DNA from: Chrysophaeum taylorii
Lineage: Eukaryota; Sar; Pelagophyceae; Pelagomonadales; Pelagomonadaceae
Assembly (NCBI GenBank): GCA_029834535.1
Contig: JAQMWT010000675.1
Coordinates: 62,001-126,000 of the forward strand
DNA: 64,000 nucleotides
Reading direction: 5' to 3'
Part shown: positions 1 through 8,245 of the stretch, in pieces
Position numbering within the stretch: position 1 is the stretch's first letter
How the letters are laid out: the number at the start of each line of letters is the position of its first letter
Notes under the pieces: model-generated
Told to the model about the DNA's origin: nothing
The model's database searches: none
The model's input: only the letters and a program-made list of their open reading frames with translations
Translations under genes and position numbers: made by a program

Positions 1-1079
1 ACGACCAAATAAACAACATGCTGGTCGACAGCGCCATATCGACGGATTTGGCGTGCGATGTGAGAGCGTATTTGTTCCAGACCGAAGACATGGAGCGGCG
101 AAAGACGTTTCCCGGCTTGTTGGACTACCTGTCTCCGGCGCTCCAGCAACACTTGTGCGACGAGCTGAGCGCCAAGCATTTCGCCGCCGTCCACTACCTT
201 CGGAATCGGTCGAATCGATTTCGGTTGGCGATCTTCAAGGCGATGACCACCCGCATGTTCTGCCCGCAGGAAGTCGTCGACGACGCGGCGGGCTCCCTCC
301 TCATCGTTGCCAACCAGGGGTTCATGGGCGCCGACGGCAAGATTTACACGGGCGGGACGGCGGTCAACAGGGATTTTCTGGCCTTTAATTCCCCGAATCG
401 CCACATCGTCGCGCTCTCGTACGTCCAGGTCTACATATTCACGCGACGCCAGCTCGATAACGTTTTGGAGTACTACCCGGACGAGCGTTTGTTCGTGTTG
501 TGGTTTCGGGTATTCTACGGCGTGCTCGCGGTCGCGGAAAAAGTGAGACGTCGGCGAATCGACCAGACCAAGCCGCACGGCAATTTGACGAGGTCCCTCA
601 CTTGTGCCGCCGTCACCGACGGGCACGTCTTGAAGCTCCGCCGACGCGAGGTGCCGTGTCGACGAGCGAACAGCGAGTCCTATCATCATCATCATCATCA
701 GCCGCCCTCCGTCGAGAAAGCAACGGCTGTCTCTTGCTCGGCGGAAACAACGTCGTCGTCGTTCCTCGACGAGCGTCTGCGAGCGAACGGCCTCTTTTTG
801 CGTCACTGCGAGCTTCCGCAGCGCGACGACCCCAAACTCGTGAGGACGGCTGTCGCGAGCCACCCCGAAGCCTTGCAGTACGCGACCCCACGGCTCCGGG
901 CGGATCCCGAGATCGTCGCCTTGGCGATCGAAAAAAGTGCCGATCCGCGCGCGGAGATCGTGCCGTTTGTCAGCGAGAGCCTAAAACGCCTCGTCGACGT
1001 CGCGAGACGCCTCGACGACGACGACGACCTGGTGGTATCCCCGTCGCAGGTCGACGTGGAAGAGCTACGAAGAAACTAA
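1..1079 (+). CDS. C-terminal part of a CNBD-type ion channel with DUF4116 repeat (5' partial)
   Basis: The reading frame is open to the left window edge from base 3, so this is the 3' end of a longer gene; the first ATG at 18 is probably internal. The first ~45 codons resemble the C-linker of cyclic-nucleotide-gated/HCN/EAG channels (dLacdVraYLfq..., then gLLdyLSpaLqqhL). A CNBD-like beta-roll follows to about residue 165, ending with a QLDNVLEYYPDE helix. The phosphate-binding cassette that normally reads FGE...RxA is not recognisable (NRDFLAFNSPNRHIVAL), so cyclic nucleotide binding is doubtful. After a His/Ser-rich linker, residues ~275-325 (DDPKLVRTAVASHPEALQYA, LRADPEIVALAIEKS) match the DUF4116 repeat that is common in stramenopiles. 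Channel identity is inferred because the membrane part lies outside the window. Confidence 0.7.
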   Translation, partial: DQINNMLVDSAISTDLACDVRAYLFQTEDMERRKTFPGLLDYLSPALQQHLCDELSAKHFAAVHYLRNRSNRFRLAIFKAMTTRMFCPQEVVDDAAGSLLIVANQGFMGADGKIYTGGTAVNRDFLAFNSPNRHIVALSYVQVYIFTRRQLDNVLEYYPDERLFVLWFRVFYGVLAVAEKVRRRRIDQTKPHGNLTRSLTCAAVTDGHVLKLRRREVPCRRANSESYHHHHHQPPSVEKATAVSCSAETTSSSFLDERLRANGLFLRHCELPQRDDPKLVRTAVASHPEALQYATPRLRADPEIVALAIEKSADPRAEIVPFVSESLKRLVDVARRLDDDDDLVVSPSQVDVEELRRN

Positions 1080-2245
1080 AAAGTAGGAGGATGCACGACC
1101 ACGGCAGTGTCGAAGGGGCAATCGTTTGGGTTTTTCTTGCACATGTCGATGCACTTGGGGACGGCCAGGTGAACGTAGCGGTGGTCGGGGGGTCGTCCCC
1201 AGAGGCAATTGACGACGGGGCAGGTGCGCTGGAGGTAGTGGGGGAGGCCGACGGGGGCGTTAAAGGAGGGGCGCACGGGTCGGGGGTTTTTGAGGAGGCA
1301 GAGGGCCACGTATCTCGCGACAGTTGGATTCTGGTGGCGTCGTTGTCTCGACTTGGAAGCAAGCCCCTTCATCACGTTGGAGGCGGACGAAGCGGAGGCG
1401 GTGTCGCGGACGGGGTGAAAGAGCTTACCGGGGGCAAGGTCCTCGAGGACGTCGAAGACGTCCGAGGTGATGGGGGCCGGGAGCTGGTAGTCCAAAAGCC
1501 CGACGTAACCGTCGGATATGTTCCCCATGTCGCACCACGCCGTCTGATTGCAGATCGTCGGGACGAACGTTTCGGCGTGACCGTAGACGCCCGCCCTCCC
1601 GAGCTCGTCCAAAAAACCGAGGAACCTGCTCGAAAAGCGAACTATCGGGCCAAACAAAAACCCAACGTCCGCGGGATCCGCTCGAACCCCGTAGAGCATG
1701 CGGGCGTTCCACGAACCGCCGCCGTGTACCCGATCAATTTTTGGGGTCCACCCGACCCGCCAAGCTAAGAGGTCCCGGGGATCGGAAGCGTGCGCGTCCA
1801 AAAGCGCCCCCCAGCTCCCCGTGAACCCAACGTCGTGCTCGACGCACCACGCGTACGCGTAATCACGAAGCCGAGAGAAGGCGTACGCGTACGCGAGGTG
1901 TTGATAGTGACTCTTCGCGATCGGCGATTGCGACTTGAGGGCGTACCGCGCCAACAAATCGCTCAACCCAACCCCCACGGTACGGCGTGCCCAGCTGATG
2001 TTGGGCCCAAGGACGTCGGCGTCGTAGACGACGACGGCGTCGGTCGCGGCCACCACTGCCGCCCCCAGCCGCGCTGTCAACGGATCCAAGACGTGCGTCC
2101 GAAACAGCACGACGACCTGCTCCTCCTTCTCATCTGCCTCGCGCCGCAGCCCGCGCACGAATTCGGCCACGTCGTTCCCGTGCGTCCGTCGTTTTTTTGC
2201 GGCGGACACATCCAACAATAACAACAGGGTCCAGCACCAGGACAT
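1076..2245 (-). CDS. Secretory-pathway glycosyltransferase-like protein
   Basis: This is a 389-residue protein. I chose the ATG at 2245 because the codon upstream is GTG and the ATG gives a clean signal peptide or anchor (MSWCWTLLLLLDVSAA). Features seen include VVVYDADVLG, then AYAWCVEHDVGFTGSWGALL, which resembles the 'vEhDv.ftG.w..L' core of algal nucleotide-sugar glycosyltransferase-like families, and GHAETFVPTICN further on. Several Cys in the C-terminal half suggest lumenal disulfides. The role is inferred to be Golgi/ER glycan transfer; no family name can be fixed. Its stop (TAG on the minus strand) shares bases with the stop of the channel gene on the other strand. The divergent neighbour starts 62 bp away at 2307. 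Confidence 0.6.
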   Translation of the reverse strand: MSWCWTLLLLLDVSAAKKRRTHGNDVAEFVRGLRREADEKEEQVVVLFRTHVLDPLTARLGAAVVAATDAVVVYDADVLGPNISWARRTVGVGLSDLLARYALKSQSPIAKSHYQHLAYAYAFSRLRDYAYAWCVEHDVGFTGSWGALLDAHASDPRDLLAWRVGWTPKIDRVHGGGSWNARMLYGVRADPADVGFLFGPIVRFSSRFLGFLDELGRAGVYGHAETFVPTICNQTAWCDMGNISDGYVGLLDYQLPAPITSDVFDVLEDLAPGKLFHPVRDTASASSASNVMKGLASKSRQRRHQNPTVARYVALCLLKNPRPVRPSFNAPVGLPHYLQRTCPVVNCLWGRPPDHRYVHLAVPKCIDMCKKNPNDCPFDTAVVVHPPTF

Positions 2246-2306
2246 CACAGAGCGTCTGTCCGTTGAACGGACGGACGGAGTTTTTATACGAAAGAAAAAA
2301 AAAACG

Positions 2307-2723
2307 ATGACGACGGATCATCATCATCTGCGAGCAGTAGCGCGGCAAAAGGCGCGGGCTCGACTCTTCGAAGACGTCAAGGAACCCACCAAGACAAAGA
2401 TCGCGCCGATGGACGACCTCTACGTGGAGGAGGATCCCTCCAAGGCCCTTCGCGACCACTTCCGGTATCTCTACGACGACTACGTCGCTTCCGAAGTCAG
2501 CGACGCCGAAAAGCGGAGGCTCGAGGAGCGAATAACGGCCCTCGAGGCGGGCATGCGACCCCTCGCGCGCCGCGTCTCGATTCTCGAGGAAAGAATCTGC
2601 GACGATGTCTCCAGCACCTCCGGCCCCAACATCCGCCCGGCCAAGGCAGCCATCCTTTGCTGCGACGAAGACCCATCATGCCGAACCTCCGTCTCCCTCT
2701 TCGACCTTCCCGACCCACTCTAG
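2307..2723 (+). CDS. Small acidic/coiled-coil hypothetical protein
   Basis: This is a 138-residue ORF starting at an ATG 62 bp from the divergent gene, suggesting a shared bidirectional promoter. Residues ~40-100 (SKALRDHFRYLYDDYVASEV, then EKRRLEERITALEAGMRPLARRVSILEERI) form charged heptads typical of a coiled coil. The C-terminal ~30 residues are low complexity and may be a non-conserved tail or intron read-through. No family was recognised. The consistent use of G/C at third positions supports real coding. Confidence 0.55.
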   Translation: MTTDHHHLRAVARQKARARLFEDVKEPTKTKIAPMDDLYVEEDPSKALRDHFRYLYDDYVASEVSDAEKRRLEERITALEAGMRPLARRVSILEERICDDVSSTSGPNIRPAKAAILCCDEDPSCRTSVSLFDLPDPL

Positions 2724-3356
2724 TGCCCTCTCATCAAGCACACTTTTGGGGTTGACAAAAAGGACCTTGTGGCGACGCACCTTCCGAGAAACGGAACGGA
2801 ACGGAACGGAACGGACGTCGTCGACCCGAAATGAAAGCCTGCAGCGCCTTTCGTCGCTCTTTCGCTGCTTCTTCTTCGGATAAAATACGTCGAACACTAG
2901 GCCTCGGTCTCGCGATCCTCCTCGTTTCATGCTGCGGATTGAATTGAATGAACATATGAGTTATGGTGCCTTACCAGAGTACTACTACGGAGTGAAGCAG
3001 GAGATGCGCCGGGTTCCACGACGCCGGCCGGCCGGCCGGTAGTACAGCGTACTTCCTTCATCCCCTTCTTTTCCGGCGCCTTGGTCTGGCGACTAGTATC
3101 GATGATACCCGCCTCCGCCTCCGCCTCCGCCTCCGCCTCCGCTGCTGGGCACGTCGCCCGCACGCCATGAAACAACCATCTCCCTCGGTTACGACACGCG
3201 AACCTCAATGTGTGTTGCCTAGTGCGGCGGCGGCGCCTCTGGATGGGATGGGATGGGATGGGATGGGATGGGATGGGATGCCCCCCCCCCCCTGCGGGTG
3301 TTCTTCACACGCCCCATGCATTATAGGGGCCGGCCTCTACGTAGTTAGTGTTAGTT
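2724..3356. repeat. Gene-free stretch rich in short tandem repeats
   Basis: No supported gene. It contains a GGAAC pentamer array (about 2791-2814), a GCCTCC hexamer array (3111-3141) and a GGGAT pentamer array (3241-3280) running into a poly-C tract. ORFs across it only translate the repeats. Confidence 0.8.
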
Positions 3357-3719
3357 CTACTCTACGGCTTGCTTGCCACCCTCGCCGCCTCGGAGTCTGA
3401 GGACCATCGAGAGCGAGGCACCCTCTTCAACTGCGTAATCTTGTAATGTCTTGTGGCCGTCGAGCTGCTTTCCCCCAAATATCAGCCGCTGCTGCTCGGG
3501 GGGAATCCCCTCCTTTTCCTCGATCTTCGCCTTGACGTCTTCGATCTTGTCCGTCTCCTCGACGTCGACACTTATCGTCTTCCCCGACAGCGTCTTCACG
3601 AACAACTGCATCCCGCCGCGAACCCCAAGCTTCGACGCGAGCGGCCGCAGGGGCTGGCGCCGCCCGAACCGCAGCGCCCCAGCGAATCCCAACAAGACGA
3701 CCAACAACCTCAATCGCAT
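3357..3719 (-). CDS. Ubiquitin with N-terminal signal/transit presequence (periplastid-type ubiquitin)
   Basis: This is 120 residues from the ATG at 3719; upstream in-frame codons start only from TTG. Residues 1-16 ([16 protein letters not shown]) form a signal peptide. Residues ~17-36 ([20 protein letters not shown]) are basic with no acidic residue, like a transit peptide. Residues 37-112 are one complete 76-residue ubiquitin unit ending LRLRGG, followed by an 8-residue tail (EGGKQAVE) that would need removal before conjugation. Lys at ubiquitin positions 6, 11, 27, 29, 33 and 48, together with L8, I44 and V70, are kept; position 63 is Glu and position 68 is Ser. In algae with red complex plastids, such a presequence-bearing ubiquitin works with SELMA, the ERAD-derived import machinery of the periplastid space. 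That role is inferred from the architecture. Confidence 0.85.
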   Translation of the reverse strand: MRLRLLVVLLGFAGALRFGRRQPLRPLASKLGVRGGMQLFVKTLSGKTISVDVEETDKIEDVKAKIEEKEGIPPEQQRLIFGGKQLDGHKTLQDYAVEEGASLSMVLRLRGGEGGKQAVE

Positions 3720-4807
3720 CGCTAGCAAAGGGTAATTAATTAATTAAGCCTCTCTTGGTGTGAGGAACGGAACTACCTCGAGTTATTAGGAACGTTGCAG
3801 GAGTGTTCCGCGGAACCCTGTCTAAAATGAGCGCCAGTGTTTGGGGGGAGTGTTAGGGGATCCTGTGAATGACGTCATCCATGCTCGGACCCTGATAATC
3901 CAGAGTCGATGTGCACGCTGCTGCTGCTGCGCGCCGTGTAGTTGCGGCTCCATACACGCCTCGCCAAAATCGGCGACCCTCTCGCTCACGAAATGGACCC
4001 GTTGTGTGATGCGGTTAGAGGATCAATGTCCACCGCACTATTTGCCAAACCAAATGAAATGATGAAGTGCGGGCCTTGCCGCGCGCTCTCCGAGCCATGA
4101 TAAGAAAAATACGCAGCCATGTTTATTCAGAACCTGGAGGGACGAGCTCACTAAGTCGCGGGGGCTGGGGCATTTAAATAATCCGTGGTTGGCGATACGG
4201 GTTGTCTGTAGCCGCGCGGCGACACACCCAGCGAACCACGGCATCTTGCTTCCGTAATACGCTCGGGCTCATAGCAACAATACGTGTTTGGTGGCATGCG
4301 TATTGGACGACATCGTGGCCTACACCAAGGCACGTTTCTTTATTTACTAATTCGACGGACAATCCTGTGTATTCAGGGCTACCCTGAGTTGTTCGTTCAC
4401 CCAGTTGTTCGTTCACCCAAAAAGACTTCGGAGACAGTCCACCCGCTATATATATATATATATCAACGCGGCATACCAAAAACGCCCACGGTTCTCGTTT
4501 TACCAAAGGACGGTGCCAGTCGATCCAGCTGATTACGTACGATGCCAGCGCCCCGTGCCGCTACTTCCCTTTGTTCGCTTCATGTTGGCGACCCTCTAAC
4601 CCCATACCACTCTGCAGGTGGACGTCGTCTTATCGTGGCCGCAGTGTACTACCCACGTTCGTACCACCGAGCCATTGTCGTCGACAGCCCTGGTGGTGGT
4701 GGTGGAGATATATAAATTTCGACGATGAGGCATAGCACGCGGCGGTTTTGTTCTAATAGCCTCGCAAAATTCGTTTCGCACGTAGAGGTCCCGAGGTACT
4801 ATTATTA
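3720..4807. other. Gene-poor region with LTR scar and TA microsatellite
   Basis: No supported gene. It contains a fragment matching the 3' end of the Copia-type element at 27.7 kb (3838-3899, listed separately) and an alternating TA tract at about 4446-4464. Short ORFs here lack consistent codon bias. Confidence 0.6.
3838..3899 (+). mobile_element. Isolated polypurine tract plus LTR start of a Copia-type element
   Basis: The stretch GTTTGGGGGGAGTG followed ~15 bp later by GTGAATGACGTCATCCATGC and CTCGGACCCT is repeated at 27684-27732, with GTGAACGACGTCATCCATCC. There it directly follows the RNase H domain of a Copia polyprotein. By analogy this is a polypurine tract and the first bases of a 3' LTR (TG-TTA). 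It contains the palindrome TGACGTCA at 3870-3877. No coding part of the element remains here. Confidence 0.65.
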
Positions 4808-5317
4808 TCAACGTCGTGCACCCCTCGCTCGACAATGGTCGAGGGAAGCCTGGAGAGTGCGGATTCTGGCGACGAGGGAGGCGACGACGGCGTCGTCCTT
4901 GAAGCGAGCCGCGCGGGTGGCGAGGTCTTCAACGTCGTCGACTCGAGGAGCGGTCGCTCTCGAGACAATCGCGGGACGCTCCCCGACGACATCTTGGGTC
5001 GCAGCGTCTCGCATGGCGGGACCGGTGTCCTGCGTCCAAGCGTCTCTGAGAGCGGGATGCTCGACGACGTCTTGGGTCGCCACATCTCGCACGGCGGGCC
5101 CGGGACGCTCGGTGTCTTGGGTCCAGGCGTCTCTGAACTCTCGCACCAAGGGTCCACCCTCCAAGCGTGGCAATTCCTCAACAGATGTCGCGGGGGACAC
5201 GAAAAGGTCTTCGGGCGCGCGGAGGAGCTCGTCGCACCGCCGCAGCAAGTCCTCGGTCTTGAGGTCGAGGTCCGCAGATCGCGGCCTTCGGAGGCGGTCG
5301 AGCTTATCGCTTTTCAT
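4808..5317 (-). CDS. Small internally repeated coiled-coil protein (hypothetical)
   Basis: This is a 169-residue ORF from the ATG at 5317. The N-terminal ~40 residues are charged and helical (KTEDLLRRCDELLRAPEDLF). The middle has four alternating short repeats: RDAWTQDT, RDVATQDVV, RDAWTQDT and RDAATQDVV. The C-terminus (ASLVARIRTLQASLDHCRAR) looks like a short coiled coil. No family was recognised. The opposite strand also has a long ORF, but that one translates a T-rich tract into an implausible Phe/Leu run, so I prefer the minus strand. Confidence 0.45.
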   Translation of the reverse strand: MKSDKLDRLRRPRSADLDLKTEDLLRRCDELLRAPEDLFVSPATSVEELPRLEGGPLVREFRDAWTQDTERPGPAVRDVATQDVVEHPALRDAWTQDTGPAMRDAATQDVVGERPAIVSRATAPRVDDVEDLATRAARFKDDAVVASLVARIRTLQASLDHCRARGARR

Positions 5318-5646
5318 CCTTACCCTCTGCTCCTGCTGTCAACGCGACAGGTTTTTTTTCTTTTTTTGTGCCTTTTCTCTCTCTTCCCACGCAAAAAAAG
5401 AGGTTGCGTATTGCCGCAGATCGAGGCAAGTCAGGAGGGCGAGCCACGTCATATGGGAGACTCAATTTACGCATAATTTATATACGTGGTGCGTAAAAAT
5501 TTAACGCGCTTGCACTCTCCAAAGGAGAAGAGAGAAGCGCGCGCGCGCCGCGGGGGTGGGGTGGATTCTGCAGTTGTCGAAAATGAGAGACGAAGCGACG
5601 ACGACGACGACGAGGAGTGCGAGCGAGATGTGTTATTATCAGATCC
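5318..5646. other. Short intergenic stretch
   Basis: AT-rich and T-rich sequence between two minus-strand genes. It should hold the promoter of the repeat protein and the 3' UTR of the elongase. Nothing specific was recognised. Confidence 0.4.
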
Positions 5647-6561
5647 TCACGGGGAGGAAGGCGGCGCGAGCGTGGGAAAGGAGAGGGTTTTGCGCATTTT
5701 GGTGGTGAGGCTGTCGACGATGGAGGAGCAGAGGGGAAAGACGGTGCGGAGGGAGGGGGGGTCGCCGTGACCCGCGAAGTCCTTGAGGCCGGTGCCGCGA
5801 GAGTTGGTCTTGAAGACAAACCGCTGGAGCGCGAACTTCATGAAGAGAAAAAAGTAGGAGAGGTACATGAGGGCCCCAAAGACGAGGTTGGCCCCATCGA
5901 TGTCGCAGGGTCGGGCGACGCGCATCGCCGCGCACTGGACGGAAACGCCGACGATCATCTGGGATATCTGGGCGGCCGTGATGAACTCGGGGGGGATGAA
6001 GAGGTTGCCCATGTTGAAGGCCATCAAGGCGTAGTAAGTGTACATGATGGCGTGGACGCAGTAGTTCATCGAGACGAACCAAAGCGCGTGCGGAGCTTCG
6101 GTCGCGTACGCGTGCCAGCAATACAACAACACGGTGAGGTGGTGGTACCAGTGGAGGAAGAGGAGCTTGCGCTTGCGAAGGACGATGAAGACCGTGTCTG
6201 CGAGCTCGGCGAACTTGGAGAGCACAAAGATCTGGACCCAGAGACCGCACGCTCCCGCGCCCCAGTCCTCCGACGGCGGGACGCAGATCGACTCCAGCAA
6301 CGGTCGGCGAAAGAGCTTGGTGAGCAGCACGGGGGCCGTCTGGGAGGCGCCGACCAGAGAGAACAGGGCCAGGAAAAAGTTCCACGCCGCAAGCTGTGGC
6401 TTGAGTCGCCACGGATCTCGTTGCTTCATCACGCTGTGACCGACGGCAATCGCCAGCACGTACACCGCGCACGCCGCAAGCGGCACCTCGTAGTGCTCGC
6501 GGAAGTAGGACGTCGACACATTGAACGGGCTCGAGGTAGCGTCGTGGGGATGGAATGACAT
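5647..6561 (-). CDS. ELO-family fatty acid elongase (condensing enzyme)
   Basis: This is a 304-residue multipass ER membrane 3-ketoacyl-CoA synthase that condenses malonyl-CoA with an acyl-CoA. It has the full set of ELO signatures: KFAELADTVF (about residue 115), the histidine box HWYHH (about 138), NYCVHAIMYTYY (about 170), and TAAQISQ further on. The box HWYHHLTVLLY and the MNYCVHAIMYTYY pattern resemble ELOVL6-type saturated/monounsaturated elongases more than the HVYHH PUFA elongases; this substrate assignment is inferred. The ATG at 6561 gives the usual family length. There is no ER-retrieval dilysine at the end (it finishes APPSSP). Confidence 0.93.
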   Translation of the reverse strand: MSFHPHDATSSPFNVSTSYFREHYEVPLAACAVYVLAIAVGHSVMKQRDPWRLKPQLAAWNFFLALFSLVGASQTAPVLLTKLFRRPLLESICVPPSEDWGAGACGLWVQIFVLSKFAELADTVFIVLRKRKLLFLHWYHHLTVLLYCWHAYATEAPHALWFVSMNYCVHAIMYTYYALMAFNMGNLFIPPEFITAAQISQMIVGVSVQCAAMRVARPCDIDGANLVFGALMYLSYFFLFMKFALQRFVFKTNSRGTGLKDFAGHGDPPSLRTVFPLCSSIVDSLTTKMRKTLSFPTLAPPSSP

Positions 6562-8245
6562 TGTTGTGGCCGAACTTCGTTTTTAGCTCTTGTGTGACCA
6601 GGACGACATTGATTGGCCGCTGCTAACGACGACTGACTTTTGACCAATCAGTGGCCGAGTTGAACCACGTGGCCTCTGCGATTGGTTGGAACTAACTTAT
6701 AAGGGGAAATACATTATAAAAGGGGGGAACCAGACCCCGACCTGTCTGTCACCCTTCGACAACATCATCATCATTCCCAGAAACTTCAATAAAAACTGCC
6801 GCATCAACGCCGCTACTTGGCGACCGAGAACTGATGAGGCGGTCGGTTGGTGTTCCACGGCTTTTTCTTCTATTCGACGAGTGCACTACCGTGTTCCCGT
6901 CACTAGGACTGTCGCAGTCACGAATTACCGTCAACCATAGTCAGCGGATGAGCCATCGATGGCACTGGGCCATGCAATTTGTTTGATTGTTGAGTTCGGT
7001 GATAGCCAAAGGTGACGCAATCGACGGGGTCCTGCAGTGCACCGGCGACGACAGTAGGGGGCTACTCATTTCCACCATCGGGCGACACCGTCAGCATTTC
7101 GACGACGGTACTTTCATCCACGCGGATTGGCTGCTCAGCGCCAGCATATTAATTAAGTAGCTGATCGACGTGATGTTCGTCCCGGTGGTTCCTCAGCAAT
7201 AGCATCGCGACAACTGTCGGCGACTGATGAATGAAAATCGTGATCAAGCAAATGCACCCGGGGCTGTTCGCTTGATTGAAACCAGTCAGCAGCAGCACTT
7301 ATCGACCGCATCGCAGGCAGTCTTGCCTCTGCAGCAGGCTCTCACTGGATCCGAGCAAAGGCAAGTGGCAGCGGCACTTGGATAAAGAGAGCACAAATTG
7401 TGACTTTCAACCGCTGCGCAAGGACTCCATCATTGCTATCGATTTGAAGGCACCTTATAAGTCAATATGATCTTAGCTCAGATTTTGATGGCGGGGGACT
7501 GGCTTCGTATGATCGGAGAGAAGCGCCCGTCGAGGGATTTTTAGAGGTTTCGGACCAGACGCGTCGCTGGATGCTCAAAGTTGTTAGGCACGCCGCTTTC
7601 CCTTTTGCGTAAGGAGCTCGTGCAGTTGCCCACCTGTGGCGAAGCGCACAATGTGTATGAGAAGTTTCGCACAGAAGAAGGCGCCGAATAAAGAAAATGG
7701 ATTTTGGCAGCAGCCGGCCGGAATAGTCGCGGATCCGCAAAGTTTCGAGAGCTTATGCTTTGACGTTTTCCTGACACAGTAGTAAATGTCTCCTGAGAGC
7801 GATTCTGGTTCAGCATGTGTTGTCCCTGAATTCGGCGATAGGTTCGACGTCGTCGTAACGCATGCTGGGATGTCAGCGATTGCCTGCGCGCCTTCAACCA
7901 CAAAATCCGGCTGCTTTTTGTGTTATCACGAACGTTGTTGTTGCTAGCGCCTAGCGAAGTTCCACGACGTTGCATTTAGGGAAAGTGTCCACCATCCTGA
8001 TGCGGCTGGTGTGGTTCGGGGTCCAAACGACGACGACAACAACAACAGACTCGAATTAAAATACGCCGGACGGACGGACGGACGGACGGACTGCGCACTC
8101 CGCGACTTGCGGCGCTTTCGGGCCGCTCATATTATTATTATGACTTAACATCATCGTTTCGTGGCCCGATTGCTAGAAGCACTACCATCCGTTAGGAAAA
8201 AGCAAAAAGATCGCCCCCCAGTCAGCAGTCAGGAGGCGGTGGGAT
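6562..8245. other. 1.7-kb gene-poor region
   Basis: No convincing gene on either strand. ORFs at 7541-7975 (minus) and nearby have mixed codon use and no recognisable domains. A CGGA tetranucleotide array lies at about 8069-8091. The first ~100 bp should hold the elongase promoter. Confidence 0.5.

Noticed and set aside
500-1768. Plus-strand 422-codon ORF
   Set aside because: It runs antisense to the glycosyltransferase-like gene and out of frame with the channel gene. Its translation is Arg/Gly-rich without domains, typical of a GC-rich shadow.
5617-6558. Plus-strand 313-codon ORF
   Set aside because: Exact antisense of the ELO elongase, whose motifs are unambiguous.
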